This document shows positions 1 through 7,988 of a stretch of 64,000 bases of DNA, one piece after another. This DNA is from Hamadaea flava. Its GTDB lineage: Bacteria; Actinomycetota; Actinomycetes; Mycobacteriales; Micromonosporaceae. Location of the stretch: NCBI RefSeq assembly GCF_024172085.1, contig NZ_JAMZDZ010000001.1, positions 1,674,001 to 1,738,000 on the forward strand, written 5' to 3'. Below the pieces are notes generated by a model, which was not told where the DNA came from, made no database searches, and was given only the letters and a program-made list of their open reading frames with translations. The position numbers and the translations under genes are program-made. Positions within the stretch are counted from its first letter, which is position 1; the number at the start of each line of letters is the position of its first letter.

Positions 1-483
1 CGTCCCAGCCGCCCCGTCGAATGTGTGCCGGAATCGTGCGGCCGAAGTATGCACACAGCCCGTCCCGGCCGGCAGCGGTGCGCAACCGGCCGGCAGCGGA
101 TGCACCCTGGTCAGAGTCAGTTTGGCCGTGCTGTCCACACGTTGGACCACGACGGTGATCCCGACGCGGGTGTCAGTCGCGGGCGCAGTCTGGACATACA
201 GCGCGTTGGGCAGCCAATCCACATAAGTGAAGATCGTCTTGGTCGGGGTGAGGGTGGCTCCGCTGACCGCGTCCCGCAGCGACACGACCTTCACGTCGAC
301 CGGGCTGAGGTCCACCAGGCTGTAGGTGATCTGCCATTGCCCGGCGGTGTCGCAGTAGGCGCTGCTCGCGATCGAGATCGCCGGCGCGGTGTCGGCCGTC
401 GCCGGCGACGAGGCGCTCAGCAGTGCTCCGCCGGCCAGCATCGCGACTGCCGCAAGCGCTCTGACGATTCTGGATGTGGCCAT
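1..483 (-). CDS. secreted protein of unknown function, C-terminus cut by window edge
   Basis: The frame stays open from an ATG at 483 to the window edge (161 codons), so the C-terminus is missing. The start is supported by a GGGGAGGG Shine-Dalgarno sequence about 7 bases upstream. The N-terminus is a clear Sec signal peptide: a short Arg-containing start, a hydrophobic Ala/Leu stretch at residues 7-22, then SPATA before the likely cleavage site at about residue 31. The mature part is beta-rich with Cys near residue 43 and three more Cys near the cut end, which suggests disulfides outside the cell. I do not recognise a family. It lies 71 bases downstream of the sigma/CAP fusion on the same strand and could be co-transcribed with it. 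Confidence 0.75.
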   Translation of the reverse strand, partial: MATSRIVRALAAVAMLAGGALLSASSPATADTAPAISIASSAYCDTAGQWQITYSLVDLSPVDVKVVSLRDAVSGATLTPTKTIFTYVDWLPNALYVQTAPATDTRVGITVVVQRVDSTAKLTLTRVHPLPAGCAPLPAGTGCVHTSAARFRHTFDGAAGT

Positions 484-554
484 GCGTCACCCTCCCCGTA
501 GCTGGCGCACAGTGTAGAGCTTCCGGCGGTGAAGCGACGGCCCGGCCGCAGGTG

Positions 555-1904
555 CTATCGCGACCCGAACAGCTGCGTCCAGTAGTACCGGTACGGGCCG
601 CCCTTGGCCATGCCGATGCCGACGGCCTTGTGCGAGCAGTTGAGGATGTTCGCCTTGTGCCCGGGCGAGTTCATGAACTGGTTCATCGTGCCCTTCGCCG
701 TGGCGTTCCCGGCTGCGATGTTCTCGGCGGAGGCGTACTGGTAGCCGGCCGCCCTCGCCCGGTCCCAGGGCGTACGCCCGTCGAGGGAGGTGTGCGAGAA
801 GTACTCGTTGGCGGCCATGTCGGCACTGTGCAGTTCGGCGGCCTTGGCCAGCTTGTCGTTGAACACGACCGCCTTGCAGCCGGCCTTGGCCCGTTCGGCG
901 TTGATGAGCGCCAGCATCTGCTTCTCCGGGGACAGCTTCGTCGGGCTGCTGCTCGGCGACGGCGTACGGCTGGCCGGGGCGGACGTCGACGGCACGGCCG
1001 ACGGTGCGACGGACGGGGCGGCCGAAGACTCCGCTGATGAGGACGCGCTGGGTGCGGCGTCGGGCGTCGGCGGGACGTCCGCGGCGTACGCGATGGTGCC
1101 GGCCGCGACGCTGGCCAGTACGACGCCGAGGGCCGCCTTCACCGCCAGCCACCGCAGCGGGCTGCCCGCCACTCGGGCCGTCGGCTTGCCGAGCAGCACC
1201 GCCAGCGTTCCGGCGTACGCGGGAACGGCCACGTCGACGCGCTTGCACTGCTCGCACCGGCGTACGTGGTGGTCGACGCTGGCCCGCTGCTTGGCCGACA
1301 GCGGCGGGCGGGCTCCTTGCAGCAACCGGGTCAGCGGCTGGCAACGGTCGCTTTGGCGTACCATCATGGTCGTCTTGATCGCGTGGCCGAGCGCGGAACG
1401 TGCGCGGTGGACGAGCACTGCCGCGTGCGCGCCGCGGACGCCGACCACCTCCCCGATCTCTTTGCTGGACAGGTCCCAGCGCAGGGCGAGTTCGAGGACC
1501 GCGCGCTGGCGCGGTTCGAGTCCCATGGCCGCGTCCCAGACGAGCTGACGGGTCTCGCGGCGTTCGGCCGCCGTCTCCGGACTGGCCAGCGGGTCCGGGT
1601 CGGCGATGTCGACGCCTTCGCCGAGCGGCACGAACGAGCGGCGGCGGGCCGAGCGCAGCGCGTGCCGGTACGCGATGGAGAACAGCCACGTCTTGATCGC
1701 GGCCGGATCCCGCAGCGAGCCGAGGTCGCGCCAGGCGATGAGGAAGCACTCCTGGACGATGTCCTCGGCCTGGTGATGGTCGCCGACCTGCCGGATGACC
1801 AGGCCGAGCAGGCTGGGCCGATAGCGGCGGTAGAGCTGTTCGAACGCGTCGCGGTCCCCGGCCGCGGCGGCCTGCGCCAGATACGCGTCGGACGTCATGT
1901 TCAC
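555..1904 (-). CDS. ECF sigma factor fused to zinc anti-sigma-like motif, TM helix and CAP domain
   Basis: One continuous 449-residue frame. Residues about 20-88 are sigma region 2 (ending in KTWLFSIAYRHALRSARR) and about 118-175 are sigma region 4 with a helix-turn-helix (SSKEIGEVVGV). Residues 213-220 carry HxxxCxxC (H213, C217, C220), the pattern of zinc anti-sigma (ZAS/zf-HC2) domains. Residues about 253-275 form a membrane helix, followed by a Pro/Ser/Ala-rich linker (277-322) and a CAP/SCP domain (325-449) with the motifs HTSLDGRTPWDRA, AENIA and SPGHKANIL. Predicted topology puts the sigma part inside and CAP outside. The start follows a GGGAG sequence by about 5 bases. Sigma factor, anti-sigma and an exported CAP protein are normally separate genes; their fusion is inferred from the unbroken frame. 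Confidence 0.9.
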   Translation of the reverse strand: MNMTSDAYLAQAAAAGDRDAFEQLYRRYRPSLLGLVIRQVGDHHQAEDIVQECFLIAWRDLGSLRDPAAIKTWLFSIAYRHALRSARRRSFVPLGEGVDIADPDPLASPETAAERRETRQLVWDAAMGLEPRQRAVLELALRWDLSSKEIGEVVGVRGAHAAVLVHRARSALGHAIKTTMMVRQSDRCQPLTRLLQGARPPLSAKQRASVDHHVRRCEQCKRVDVAVPAYAGTLAVLLGKPTARVAGSPLRWLAVKAALGVVLASVAAGTIAYAADVPPTPDAAPSASSSAESSAAPSVAPSAVPSTSAPASRTPSPSSSPTKLSPEKQMLALINAERAKAGCKAVVFNDKLAKAAELHSADMAANEYFSHTSLDGRTPWDRARAAGYQYASAENIAAGNATAKGTMNQFMNSPGHKANILNCSHKAVGIGMAKGGPYRYYWTQLFGSR

Positions 1905-1995
1905 TCCCGGGGTCGAGGGCTTGACCTTAGTAGGTGCCTGCGGCGATGGTCACCATTACGACCAGCGGGAGAATTTCTTCGGTTAGCATCGCCGA

Positions 1996-2664
1996 ATGTC
2001 TGACCTGCGGGAAACTGTCATCGCCTGGCAACTCGGCTGGGCCGCCAGCCGGGAGCTGCCCTCGGCACAGCCGGTCGACGGCGGCCTGCGCGTCGAATGC
2101 CGCCAGCCGTTGCGGGACGTGGAGATCTTCGCGCTGCACGCCGACGACGACCCGGACTCGGTGACGCGTCTCGCCGAGCTGCTGCCGGCGGAGACGGACA
2201 CCGCCTGGCTGACCGTGGCGACCCGCGAGCCCGACCGGGTCGCGGCCCTGCTGGAGGCGGCCGGGCTGGAGTTCTACTCCCGGGTCGAGGCGCTGATGAC
2301 GACGGATCTGCGGACGCAGCCGGTCCGCCCGGTGGCCGCGCCGTATCGGCTGCACACCGAGGTCACCGGTCCAGTGGTGCACGTCCGTGTCCTGGCCGAC
2401 GACGGCACCGAGGCGGCGCACGGGTACGCCGGACTCGCCGGCTCCTACGCGGTGATCGACCGGATCCTGACGGCGCCGGAGCATCGCCGGCGGTCGCTCG
2501 GCACCGCCGTGATGACCGCGCTCGCCGAGGCCGCGATCGCCGCGGGCGCTCCGCAGGGCCTGCTCGTCGGCAGTGTCGAGGGTCAGGCGCTGTACGGCTC
2601 GCTGGGCTGGTCGAAGGTCGCCGACGTACTGGTCGCGAAGCTGCCCGGCTCGCCTACTGCATGA
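1996..2664 (+). CDS. GNAT-family N-acetyltransferase
   Basis: A 222-residue protein. The C-terminal half is a GNAT fold: the acetyl-CoA-binding stretch APEHRRRSLGTAVMTALAEAA at about 160-180 carries the RxxGxA-type loop, and YGSLGW near residue 210 matches the end of motif B (here Y-x-x-L-G-W). The N-terminal half looks like a degenerate GNAT repeat. The family transfers acetyl from acetyl-CoA to amines; the substrate cannot be read from sequence. It is divergent from the sigma/CAP gene with 91 bases between them. The ATG has only a weak ribosome-binding site. Its stop codon lies inside the long palindrome at 2661-2714. Confidence 0.85.
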   Translation: MSDLRETVIAWQLGWAASRELPSAQPVDGGLRVECRQPLRDVEIFALHADDDPDSVTRLAELLPAETDTAWLTVATREPDRVAALLEAAGLEFYSRVEALMTTDLRTQPVRPVAAPYRLHTEVTGPVVHVRVLADDGTEAAHGYAGLAGSYAVIDRILTAPEHRRRSLGTAVMTALAEAAIAAGAPQGLLVGSVEGQALYGSLGWSKVADVLVAKLPGSPTA

Positions 2665-2714
2665 TCATGGTCGTTTCCGCGCTGCCATGGTGGCCCGGAA
2701 ATGACCATGATCAT
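2661..2714. repeat. long imperfect palindrome at the 3' end of the GNAT gene
   Basis: Arms at 2661-2678 and 2697-2714 are 18 bases each with one mismatch, starting ATGATCATGGTC and ending GACCATGATCAT; the centre is about 18 bases. It overlaps the stop codon of the upstream gene and lacks a U tract, so it is not a standard intrinsic terminator, although a hairpin could still act as one. It is much more AT-rich at its ends than the surrounding DNA. It could be a dispersed REP-like element; copy number cannot be judged from one window. Confidence 0.7.
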
Positions 2715-2749
2715 AGAGAATCATCGAACTGGTCGGGCTACAGTGGACG

Positions 2750-3604
2750 ATGCCTGATGAAGCCGAGCGGCCAATCGTCGTCACCTTCGACAGCCGATAC
2801 ACCCGCGCCGCCATGGCGATGCTGCACTCCTTATCAGCTGTCCGAACTGGACAGAAGACCACGGTCATCGCGCTCGCCGGCGAGCTGCCCCAGCGCCAGG
2901 CGTACGCCGTCACCAGCGCAGCCCACGCGGCTGGGCTCGACTTCGAGATCCGCGACATGACGGGCGCGTGCCTGGATCTGCCGTTCGACTCGCACGGCTC
3001 ACCCGCGGTCTACTACCGCCTGCACATCGCCGAGTTGCTCCCCGAGTACGACAGCGCGCTGTACGTCGACGCGGACACCATCTTCCTGCGCGATCCGGCG
3101 GAGCTGCTCACCCTGGACCTCGGACCGCACCCGCTCGCCGCGGTTCAGGACGTGTGCGTACCCACCCTCGGCTCCCCCGACTGCCTGCCCGGCGTGCCGC
3201 TCGACGAGGACGAGCGCGCGCTGCCGTACTTCAACTCCGGGCTCCTGGTCATCGACCTCGACCACTGGCGGCGGCTCGGCATCGGCTCGGCCGCGCTGCG
3301 CTTCGCCACCACGTCCGCGCAGCACGTGCGGTTCTGGGACCAGGACGCGCTCAACCACGTGGTACGCGGAGACTGGCGTCGGCTCGACCGGCGCTGGAAC
3401 GTCTTCCCGCTGGAGGACATCTGGCAGGCGGAGGAGTTCCCCTACTACGGCGAGGAATACGTTCCCCGCAGCGGGCTGGCCCGGTTGGCGCGGGAGGCGT
3501 ACCTCATCCATTTCGTCACCCGTCACAAGCCGTGGACGGACAGCTTTCCGGCGGGTCGTCTACGGGATCTGTGGTGGTCCTACGACGAACCAGCTGTGCG
3601 GTGA
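2750..3604 (+). CDS. family 8 glycosyltransferase
   Basis: A 284-residue protein with the GT8 layout (LgtC/glycogenin type): an N-terminal nucleotide-sugar fold beginning IVVTFDSRYTRAAMAMLHSL, a YYRLHIAELLP segment, and the metal-binding DxD motif at D107-A-D109 in YVDADTIFLRDP. The stretch YFNSGLLVIDLDHWR is the typical conserved GT8 acceptor-side motif. GT8 enzymes use UDP-sugars with retention of configuration; donor and acceptor are unknown. There is no signal peptide or membrane helix, so it is probably cytosolic. Its 3' end overlaps the convergent GT2 gene by 89 bases. Confidence 0.9.
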   Translation: MPDEAERPIVVTFDSRYTRAAMAMLHSLSAVRTGQKTTVIALAGELPQRQAYAVTSAAHAAGLDFEIRDMTGACLDLPFDSHGSPAVYYRLHIAELLPEYDSALYVDADTIFLRDPAELLTLDLGPHPLAAVQDVCVPTLGSPDCLPGVPLDEDERALPYFNSGLLVIDLDHWRRLGIGSAALRFATTSAQHVRFWDQDALNHVVRGDWRRLDRRWNVFPLEDIWQAEEFPYYGEEYVPRSGLARLAREAYLIHFVTRHKPWTDSFPAGRLRDLWWSYDEPAVR

Positions 3605-4448
3605 ACTGCGGAGCGAAGGTCGCCCCTCGACGCCCGCGCGCCAAGGCCACGAGATGCCGCCGCCACATGCCGCCGGCCAGGATCGCCGCGACGACGGTCG
3701 AGCGAAACGATCGGCCGAGGTAGCGGTGGGTCGACCGCGACCACAGGTTCGCGGTGTCGACCGTGGCCGCCGAGGACTGCGCGCCCGCGTGGTTCACGAG
3801 CAGTCGGGGATCGATCAGGACTCGCCATCCGTTGGCGCGCAGGCGATCGGACAGATCGAGGTCCTCGTTGTACAGGAACAGGTCGGGGCGGAAGCCACCG
3901 ATCGCGTCGAACGCCGTTCGGCGGACGAGGAGGCAGGCGCCGGACGCCCAGCCGACGGCGATCGGAACGCATGCCCGGGTCGCCGTAGCCCAGACGCAGC
4001 GGGAACCGAGCAGGACGTCGGGCAGCAGGAGATAGCCCAGCGCGGAGAGCAGGCCCGGTGTCGCGCCGCCGTAGATCTGCCGCCGGCCCAGCCGGGGCGC
4101 GCAGGCGGCCGCGTCCGGCCACTCCTCCAGCACCGAGATCAGGCCGTCGATCGTCGACGGGTCGGCTCGGCAGTCCGGGTTGAGGAACAACAGGTACGCC
4201 GAGGCACTCTCTCGCGCGCCGACGTTGCAGGCGTACCCGAAGCCGGCGTTGCGCCCGATCGCGATGTACCGGTGCCCAGCGCACACGCGCCGGGTATCGA
4301 CGTCGACGCGTTCGGCGTTGTCGACGACCGTCACCGGATACCGTCCGGACAGGCCGCCGAGCATCCCGGCCAGCTGGACCGAACTCCAGTAGGAGACGGT
4401 CACGACCTGCACGCTTCCCCGAGGTCCGATGTCGCGCCTCCTGTCCAC
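3516..4448 (-). CDS. family 2 glycosyltransferase (rhamnosyltransferase-like)
   Basis: A 310-residue GT-A fold protein. Recognisable parts are VQVVTVSYWSS at the start, NAGFGYACNVGAR in the donor-binding region, LFLNPDCRAD in the position of the DxD motif, and ACLLVRRTAFDAIGGFRPDLFLYNEDLDLSDRLRANGW, which matches the WbbL/rhamnosyltransferase-type acceptor region (FLYxEDxDLxxR). A role in cell-surface glycan assembly is inferred. It starts 18 bases after the stop of the NarL-type regulator on the same strand, so it may be read from the same transcript. Its last 30 codons overlap the opposing GT8 gene. Confidence 0.88.
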   Translation of the reverse strand: MDRRRDIGPRGSVQVVTVSYWSSVQLAGMLGGLSGRYPVTVVDNAERVDVDTRRVCAGHRYIAIGRNAGFGYACNVGARESASAYLLFLNPDCRADPSTIDGLISVLEEWPDAAACAPRLGRRQIYGGATPGLLSALGYLLLPDVLLGSRCVWATATRACVPIAVGWASGACLLVRRTAFDAIGGFRPDLFLYNEDLDLSDRLRANGWRVLIDPRLLVNHAGAQSSAATVDTANLWSRSTHRYLGRSFRSTVVAAILAGGMWRRHLVALARGRRGATFAPQFTAQLVRRRTTTDPVDDPPESCPSTACDG

Positions 4449-4466
4449 CAGGCGTACGCAGAGCGC

Positions 4467-5102
4467 TTACTGATTGAGGTACGCCAGAACCGCCAGCACG
4501 CGGCGGTGGCCGTCGGCCGACGGGGGCAGGCCGAGCTTGGCGAAGAGGGCGTTGATGTGGTTGCTGACCGACTTCTCGGTGATCGTCAGGTCGGCGGCGA
4601 TCGCGGCGTTCGACCGGCCCTCGGCCATCAGCCGCAGCACGTCCCGTTCGCGGGGGGTCAGCACGGCCAGGCTGCTGCGCTGCTGGAGCAGCTGGGAGAC
4701 CACCTCGGGGTCCATCACCGTCGCACCAGCGGCCACCTGGCGCAACGCGTCGATGAACTGCTGTACGTCGCCGATCCGGTCTTTCAGCAGGTAACCCACG
4801 CCACCCGCACGGTCGGAGAGCAGCTCCCTCGCGTACAGCTGCTCCACATACTGCGACAAGATCAGCACCGGGAGGCCGGGAACCTCGGTTCGGGCGGCGA
4901 TGACCGAGCGCAGGCCCTCGTCGGTGAAGCTCGGCGGGAGGCGTACGTCGATGACCGAGACGTCGGGACGGTGCTCCACCAGCGCCTCGGTCAGCTGCGA
5001 GCCGTCGTCGAGCGCGACCACCACCTCGAAGCCGTAGGCGGTCAGCATCCTGGTCAGGCCGTCGCGCAGCAGGGGCTGGTCCTCGGCGATCAAGACGCGC
5101 AC
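4467..5102 (-). CDS. NarL/LuxR-type response regulator
   Basis: A 211-residue regulator. The receiver domain has the acidic pair at E7-D8, phosphoacceptor D52 in VSVIDVRLPP and a conserved Lys in YLLKDRIGD. The C-terminal LuxR helix-turn-helix runs from about 148 to 205 (LTPRERDVLRLMAEGRSNAAIA). The ATG lies inside the end of the histidine kinase gene with a 13-base overlap, indicating translational coupling and a cognate pair. Targets are unknown; the hydrolase gene that starts beyond the kinase in the opposite direction is a plausible local candidate. Confidence 0.94.
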   Translation of the reverse strand: MRVLIAEDQPLLRDGLTRMLTAYGFEVVVALDDGSQLTEALVEHRPDVSVIDVRLPPSFTDEGLRSVIAARTEVPGLPVLILSQYVEQLYARELLSDRAGGVGYLLKDRIGDVQQFIDALRQVAAGATVMDPEVVSQLLQQRSSLAVLTPRERDVLRLMAEGRSNAAIAADLTITEKSVSNHINALFAKLGLPPSADGHRRVLAVLAYLNQ

Positions 5103-6331
5103 GGCAGCTCCATCTCCAGCGTGGTGGGGCCGCCCGTGGGGCTGCTGATCCGCAGGGAGCCGTCGAACGCCGACAGCCTTCGCTGGATCCCGCGCAGTCC
5201 CGTGCCTCGTCCGGCGTGGGCGCCGCCCCGGCCGTTGTCGTGCACGGCCAGACTCAGAAAGTGTCCATGATCGGCGACGGCGACCTGGATCAGGGTCGCG
5301 CCGCTGTGACGGATCGCGTTGACCATGGACTCGGCGAGGACGAAGTACGCCGCCGACTCCACGGGGGCGGTCAGTCGCCGGTCGAGCCGCAGGTCGAGCT
5401 CCACCGGGATGCTACTGGACAGTGCCAGCGCCTGCGCCGCGCCGGCCAGGCCACGGTCGGCCAGCATCGGCGGGTGGATGCCGCGTACCAGGTCGCGCAG
5501 CTCGGTCAGGGCAGAGCCGGCGCTCGCGCTCGCCTCGGCCATCAGCGCCCTCGCCGTGGCCGGGTCGGCGTCGAGCACGTCCTGTGCCATGCCGATGTTC
5601 ATGCGTACCGCAACGAGGCGCATCTGCGCGCCGTCGTGCAGATCCCGTTCGATCCGGCGCAGCTCCGCGGCGGAGGCGTCGACGGCCGCCGCCCTGGTCG
5701 CGGTGAGCCGGTCCACGCGAGCCGACAGCTGTGCCGCGGACGTGGGGCGGAGCAGCGCGGCCGCCAGCCGGGCCTGACCGCTGAGCAGATGCCGGGGCAG
5801 GCGGTACGCGAGGAGCGCCAGCCCTGCGCCGACCGGCACCAGCAGCCAGCCCAGCAGGGTCGACCGGCCGGTGAACTCGAGTACCGCCGGGTCGAACCCG
5901 GTCCGAGCCGGCAACAGCGCCCGCAGCAGCGGTGCGGTCAGGCATTCCACGGCGGCGAGCCACAGCCCGAGACCTGCCGCGAGGCCGGCGATGCCGAGCC
6001 CGAACTGCGACACCAGCCAGGCCAGGTCACGCCAGGTCGCCGTGTCGCTGACCACGGCGCGGGCTCTGGGGAGCAGTCCTTCGGGATGGTCCGCATAGGG
6101 CCGTTCGATCGGCCTGCCGAGCAGCGCGGCGGCCCGATCGCGCTGAACGTTCGCCAGCCGGCGCAGCAGTGTCCCGGCGACGCCGAACACCACGATGCCC
6201 AAGCCCGCGACGAGACTCGCCGGCACCGAGAGCAGAATCATGGCCAGCAGGAACGGCGCCGGCAGCCCGATGACCGCGCCGACGAGCAGCTGCCCTGACT
6301 CGCGAGCACCGCGGGCGAACCTCCACCCCAT
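5090..6331 (-). CDS. membrane sensor histidine kinase (HisKA_3 type)
   Basis: A 413-residue kinase. I place the start at the ATG at 6331 because GGGGAGGG lies about 8 bases upstream; an in-frame ATG at 6451 would add 40 residues of poor quality. Hydrophobic segments at about 12-57, 100-130 and 145-175 suggest four to five membrane spans with no large external sensor domain. The dimerisation domain has RRIERDLHDGAQ with H232 as the phosphoacceptor; the ATPase domain has NGRGG and GTGLRGIQRRL. It pairs with the overlapping NarL-type regulator. The signal sensed is unknown. Confidence 0.92.
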   Translation of the reverse strand: MGWRFARGARESGQLLVGAVIGLPAPFLLAMILLSVPASLVAGLGIVVFGVAGTLLRRLANVQRDRAAALLGRPIERPYADHPEGLLPRARAVVSDTATWRDLAWLVSQFGLGIAGLAAGLGLWLAAVECLTAPLLRALLPARTGFDPAVLEFTGRSTLLGWLLVPVGAGLALLAYRLPRHLLSGQARLAAALLRPTSAAQLSARVDRLTATRAAAVDASAAELRRIERDLHDGAQMRLVAVRMNIGMAQDVLDADPATARALMAEASASAGSALTELRDLVRGIHPPMLADRGLAGAAQALALSSSIPVELDLRLDRRLTAPVESAAYFVLAESMVNAIRHSGATLIQVAVADHGHFLSLAVHDNGRGGAHAGRGTGLRGIQRRLSAFDGSLRISSPTGGPTTLEMELPCAS

Positions 6332-6514
6332 GGTCACGTCCCTCCCCTGCGTCCGAGTGCCCGGCCGACCGCCGACCACAAGATCGAATCTAGGGAGTCG
6401 GACCGGGGGAGTCGACGGAGCAGGCCCCTCACTACGTCCAGGTGCCTGCACCCAGCCGACTTCAGGTGCGTCCGCCGTGGTCCCCGACCTGGTCGACGAG
6501 CGAGCCTGTTCGTC

Positions 6515-7903
6515 ATGAGAACGACGTGGAGATGGATTCTAGTGACGCTGCTCGCCCTGGGCGCCGGAGGCCCGTATGCGACGCCGGCGGCAGCTGCGCC
6601 CGGGGTGGACGTGGCCGCCACCGTGGTCTCCTTCGAGGGCGATGATGGCGTGGTGCTGCACGGGACCGTGGTGGCACCGGCGGCTTCGGCGGTGCGTCGG
6701 CCCGCGATGGTGATGCTCCAGGGCGCGGGTAATCGGGGTCAGCAGGCGCTGCGCGCCGACGCTGAGGCGTTCGCTCGGCAGGGCGTCGTGGTGCTCCTCT
6801 ACGACAAGCGCACGGACGGCTACTCCCTGCTGCAACGGGACTACTCGGTGCTCGCCGGGGACGCGCTCGCCGGTCTGCGAACGTTGCGCGCTCGGCACGA
6901 CGTCGACCCGGCCCGGCTGGGGTTGTGGGCCGCCTCGGAGGGCGCCTTCGTGGCGCCGCTCGCCGCCACCCGGTCGGCCGACGTGAAGTTCGTGATCACC
7001 GTCGGCGCCGTCGGCGTCGCGCCCGCCGTCCAGACCCGTTGGCAGTGGGGCCAATACCTCCACCACCGTGGGGTGTCGGGCTCGCTGGCGTACGCCATGC
7101 GGGAGCCCTCGTTTCAGACGATCATCGCCGCGGGAATGTTCCCCGAGGCCGGCTTCGATCCGGCGCCCGCGTGGCGCGGCGTACGCCAGCCCGTGCTCGC
7201 CGAGTGGGGCGAACTCGACTACGACGCCATGCCGGAGTTGAGCAGCCAGACGATCCAGCGGGCGCTGAGCAGCGGCGGCAACACCCACGTCACGGTCCGC
7301 AGGGTGCCGGGGGTGCGGCACACTCTGCACCTGACCGCCAACGGCGGCTTCGATCACCTCGACGCCCTTCCGGCCGACTACGGCCGGTACGAGGCGGCCT
7401 GGATCGACCGGATGCCGGAGACGACGACCGGCACAGATCAGGACCCCGACGTTCCCACTGTCGCACCGCTGCCCTGGTACGGGTCGACGTGGCTCCAGGC
7501 CGCCGGATTCTCGCTGCTCTTGGTGGGCTTCGCCGGCTATCCGCTGACCGCCGGCGTCCGTCGCTTCCGGGGCCGGCGTGGTGCCCCTCCGGTGCGCCGG
7601 CCCGCCCGCTGGCTGGCCGCTGCGGGCCTGGCCACCGCGCTCGCCGCGCCCGCGTACCTCTTCTTCATGATGGCCACCGCCGCGAACGTCATCGGACCGG
7701 TGATCCTCGGCCGTACGCTGCCGTGGCTGGTCCTGCACCTGCTCGCCGTCGGCACCGTCGCGGCGGCGGCGACGACCCTGGTCTCGTGGCGGCGACGGCG
7801 GACCGAGGTGGCACCGGCGGAGCGTGTCCGGCTCGGCCTGCTCGTCACCGCCGGCCTGACGTTCGTCCCGCTGGCCGTCTACTGGGGGCTGTTGCTGCCC
7901 TGA
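6515..7903 (+). CDS. exported alpha/beta hydrolase with C-terminal membrane helices
   Basis: A 462-residue protein. The first 28 residues form a signal sequence (hydrophobic LVTLLALGAGG, then ATPAAA). Residues about 35-300 are an alpha/beta hydrolase of the BAAT/serine aminopeptidase type: oxyanion-side MLQGAGNRG, nucleophile elbow LWAASEGA (A-x-S-x-G variant), and probable catalytic His in PGVRHTLH. Three hydrophobic segments follow at about 325-345, 370-400 and 440-462, so the hydrolase faces outward and is anchored at its C-terminus. It is divergent from the two-component genes, with 183 bases between. Substrate unknown; esterase or peptidase activity are both possible. Confidence 0.82.
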   Translation: MRTTWRWILVTLLALGAGGPYATPAAAAPGVDVAATVVSFEGDDGVVLHGTVVAPAASAVRRPAMVMLQGAGNRGQQALRADAEAFARQGVVVLLYDKRTDGYSLLQRDYSVLAGDALAGLRTLRARHDVDPARLGLWAASEGAFVAPLAATRSADVKFVITVGAVGVAPAVQTRWQWGQYLHHRGVSGSLAYAMREPSFQTIIAAGMFPEAGFDPAPAWRGVRQPVLAEWGELDYDAMPELSSQTIQRALSSGGNTHVTVRRVPGVRHTLHLTANGGFDHLDALPADYGRYEAAWIDRMPETTTGTDQDPDVPTVAPLPWYGSTWLQAAGFSLLLVGFAGYPLTAGVRRFRGRRGAPPVRRPARWLAAAGLATALAAPAYLFFMMATAANVIGPVILGRTLPWLVLHLLAVGTVAAAATTLVSWRRRRTEVAPAERVRLGLLVTAGLTFVPLAVYWGLLLP

Positions 7904-7988
7904 ACGCAGTGTCCATCCATTCTGGACTCCATCGACGGTTGACCGGTTCTTCGCGGGTTCTTCACAACGTCCCGCCTAGGCTGCCACG

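Noticed and set aside
2661-2714. Intrinsic terminator call for the palindrome
   Set aside because: No U tract follows and the arms begin inside the stop codon; kept as a repeat rather than a standard terminator.
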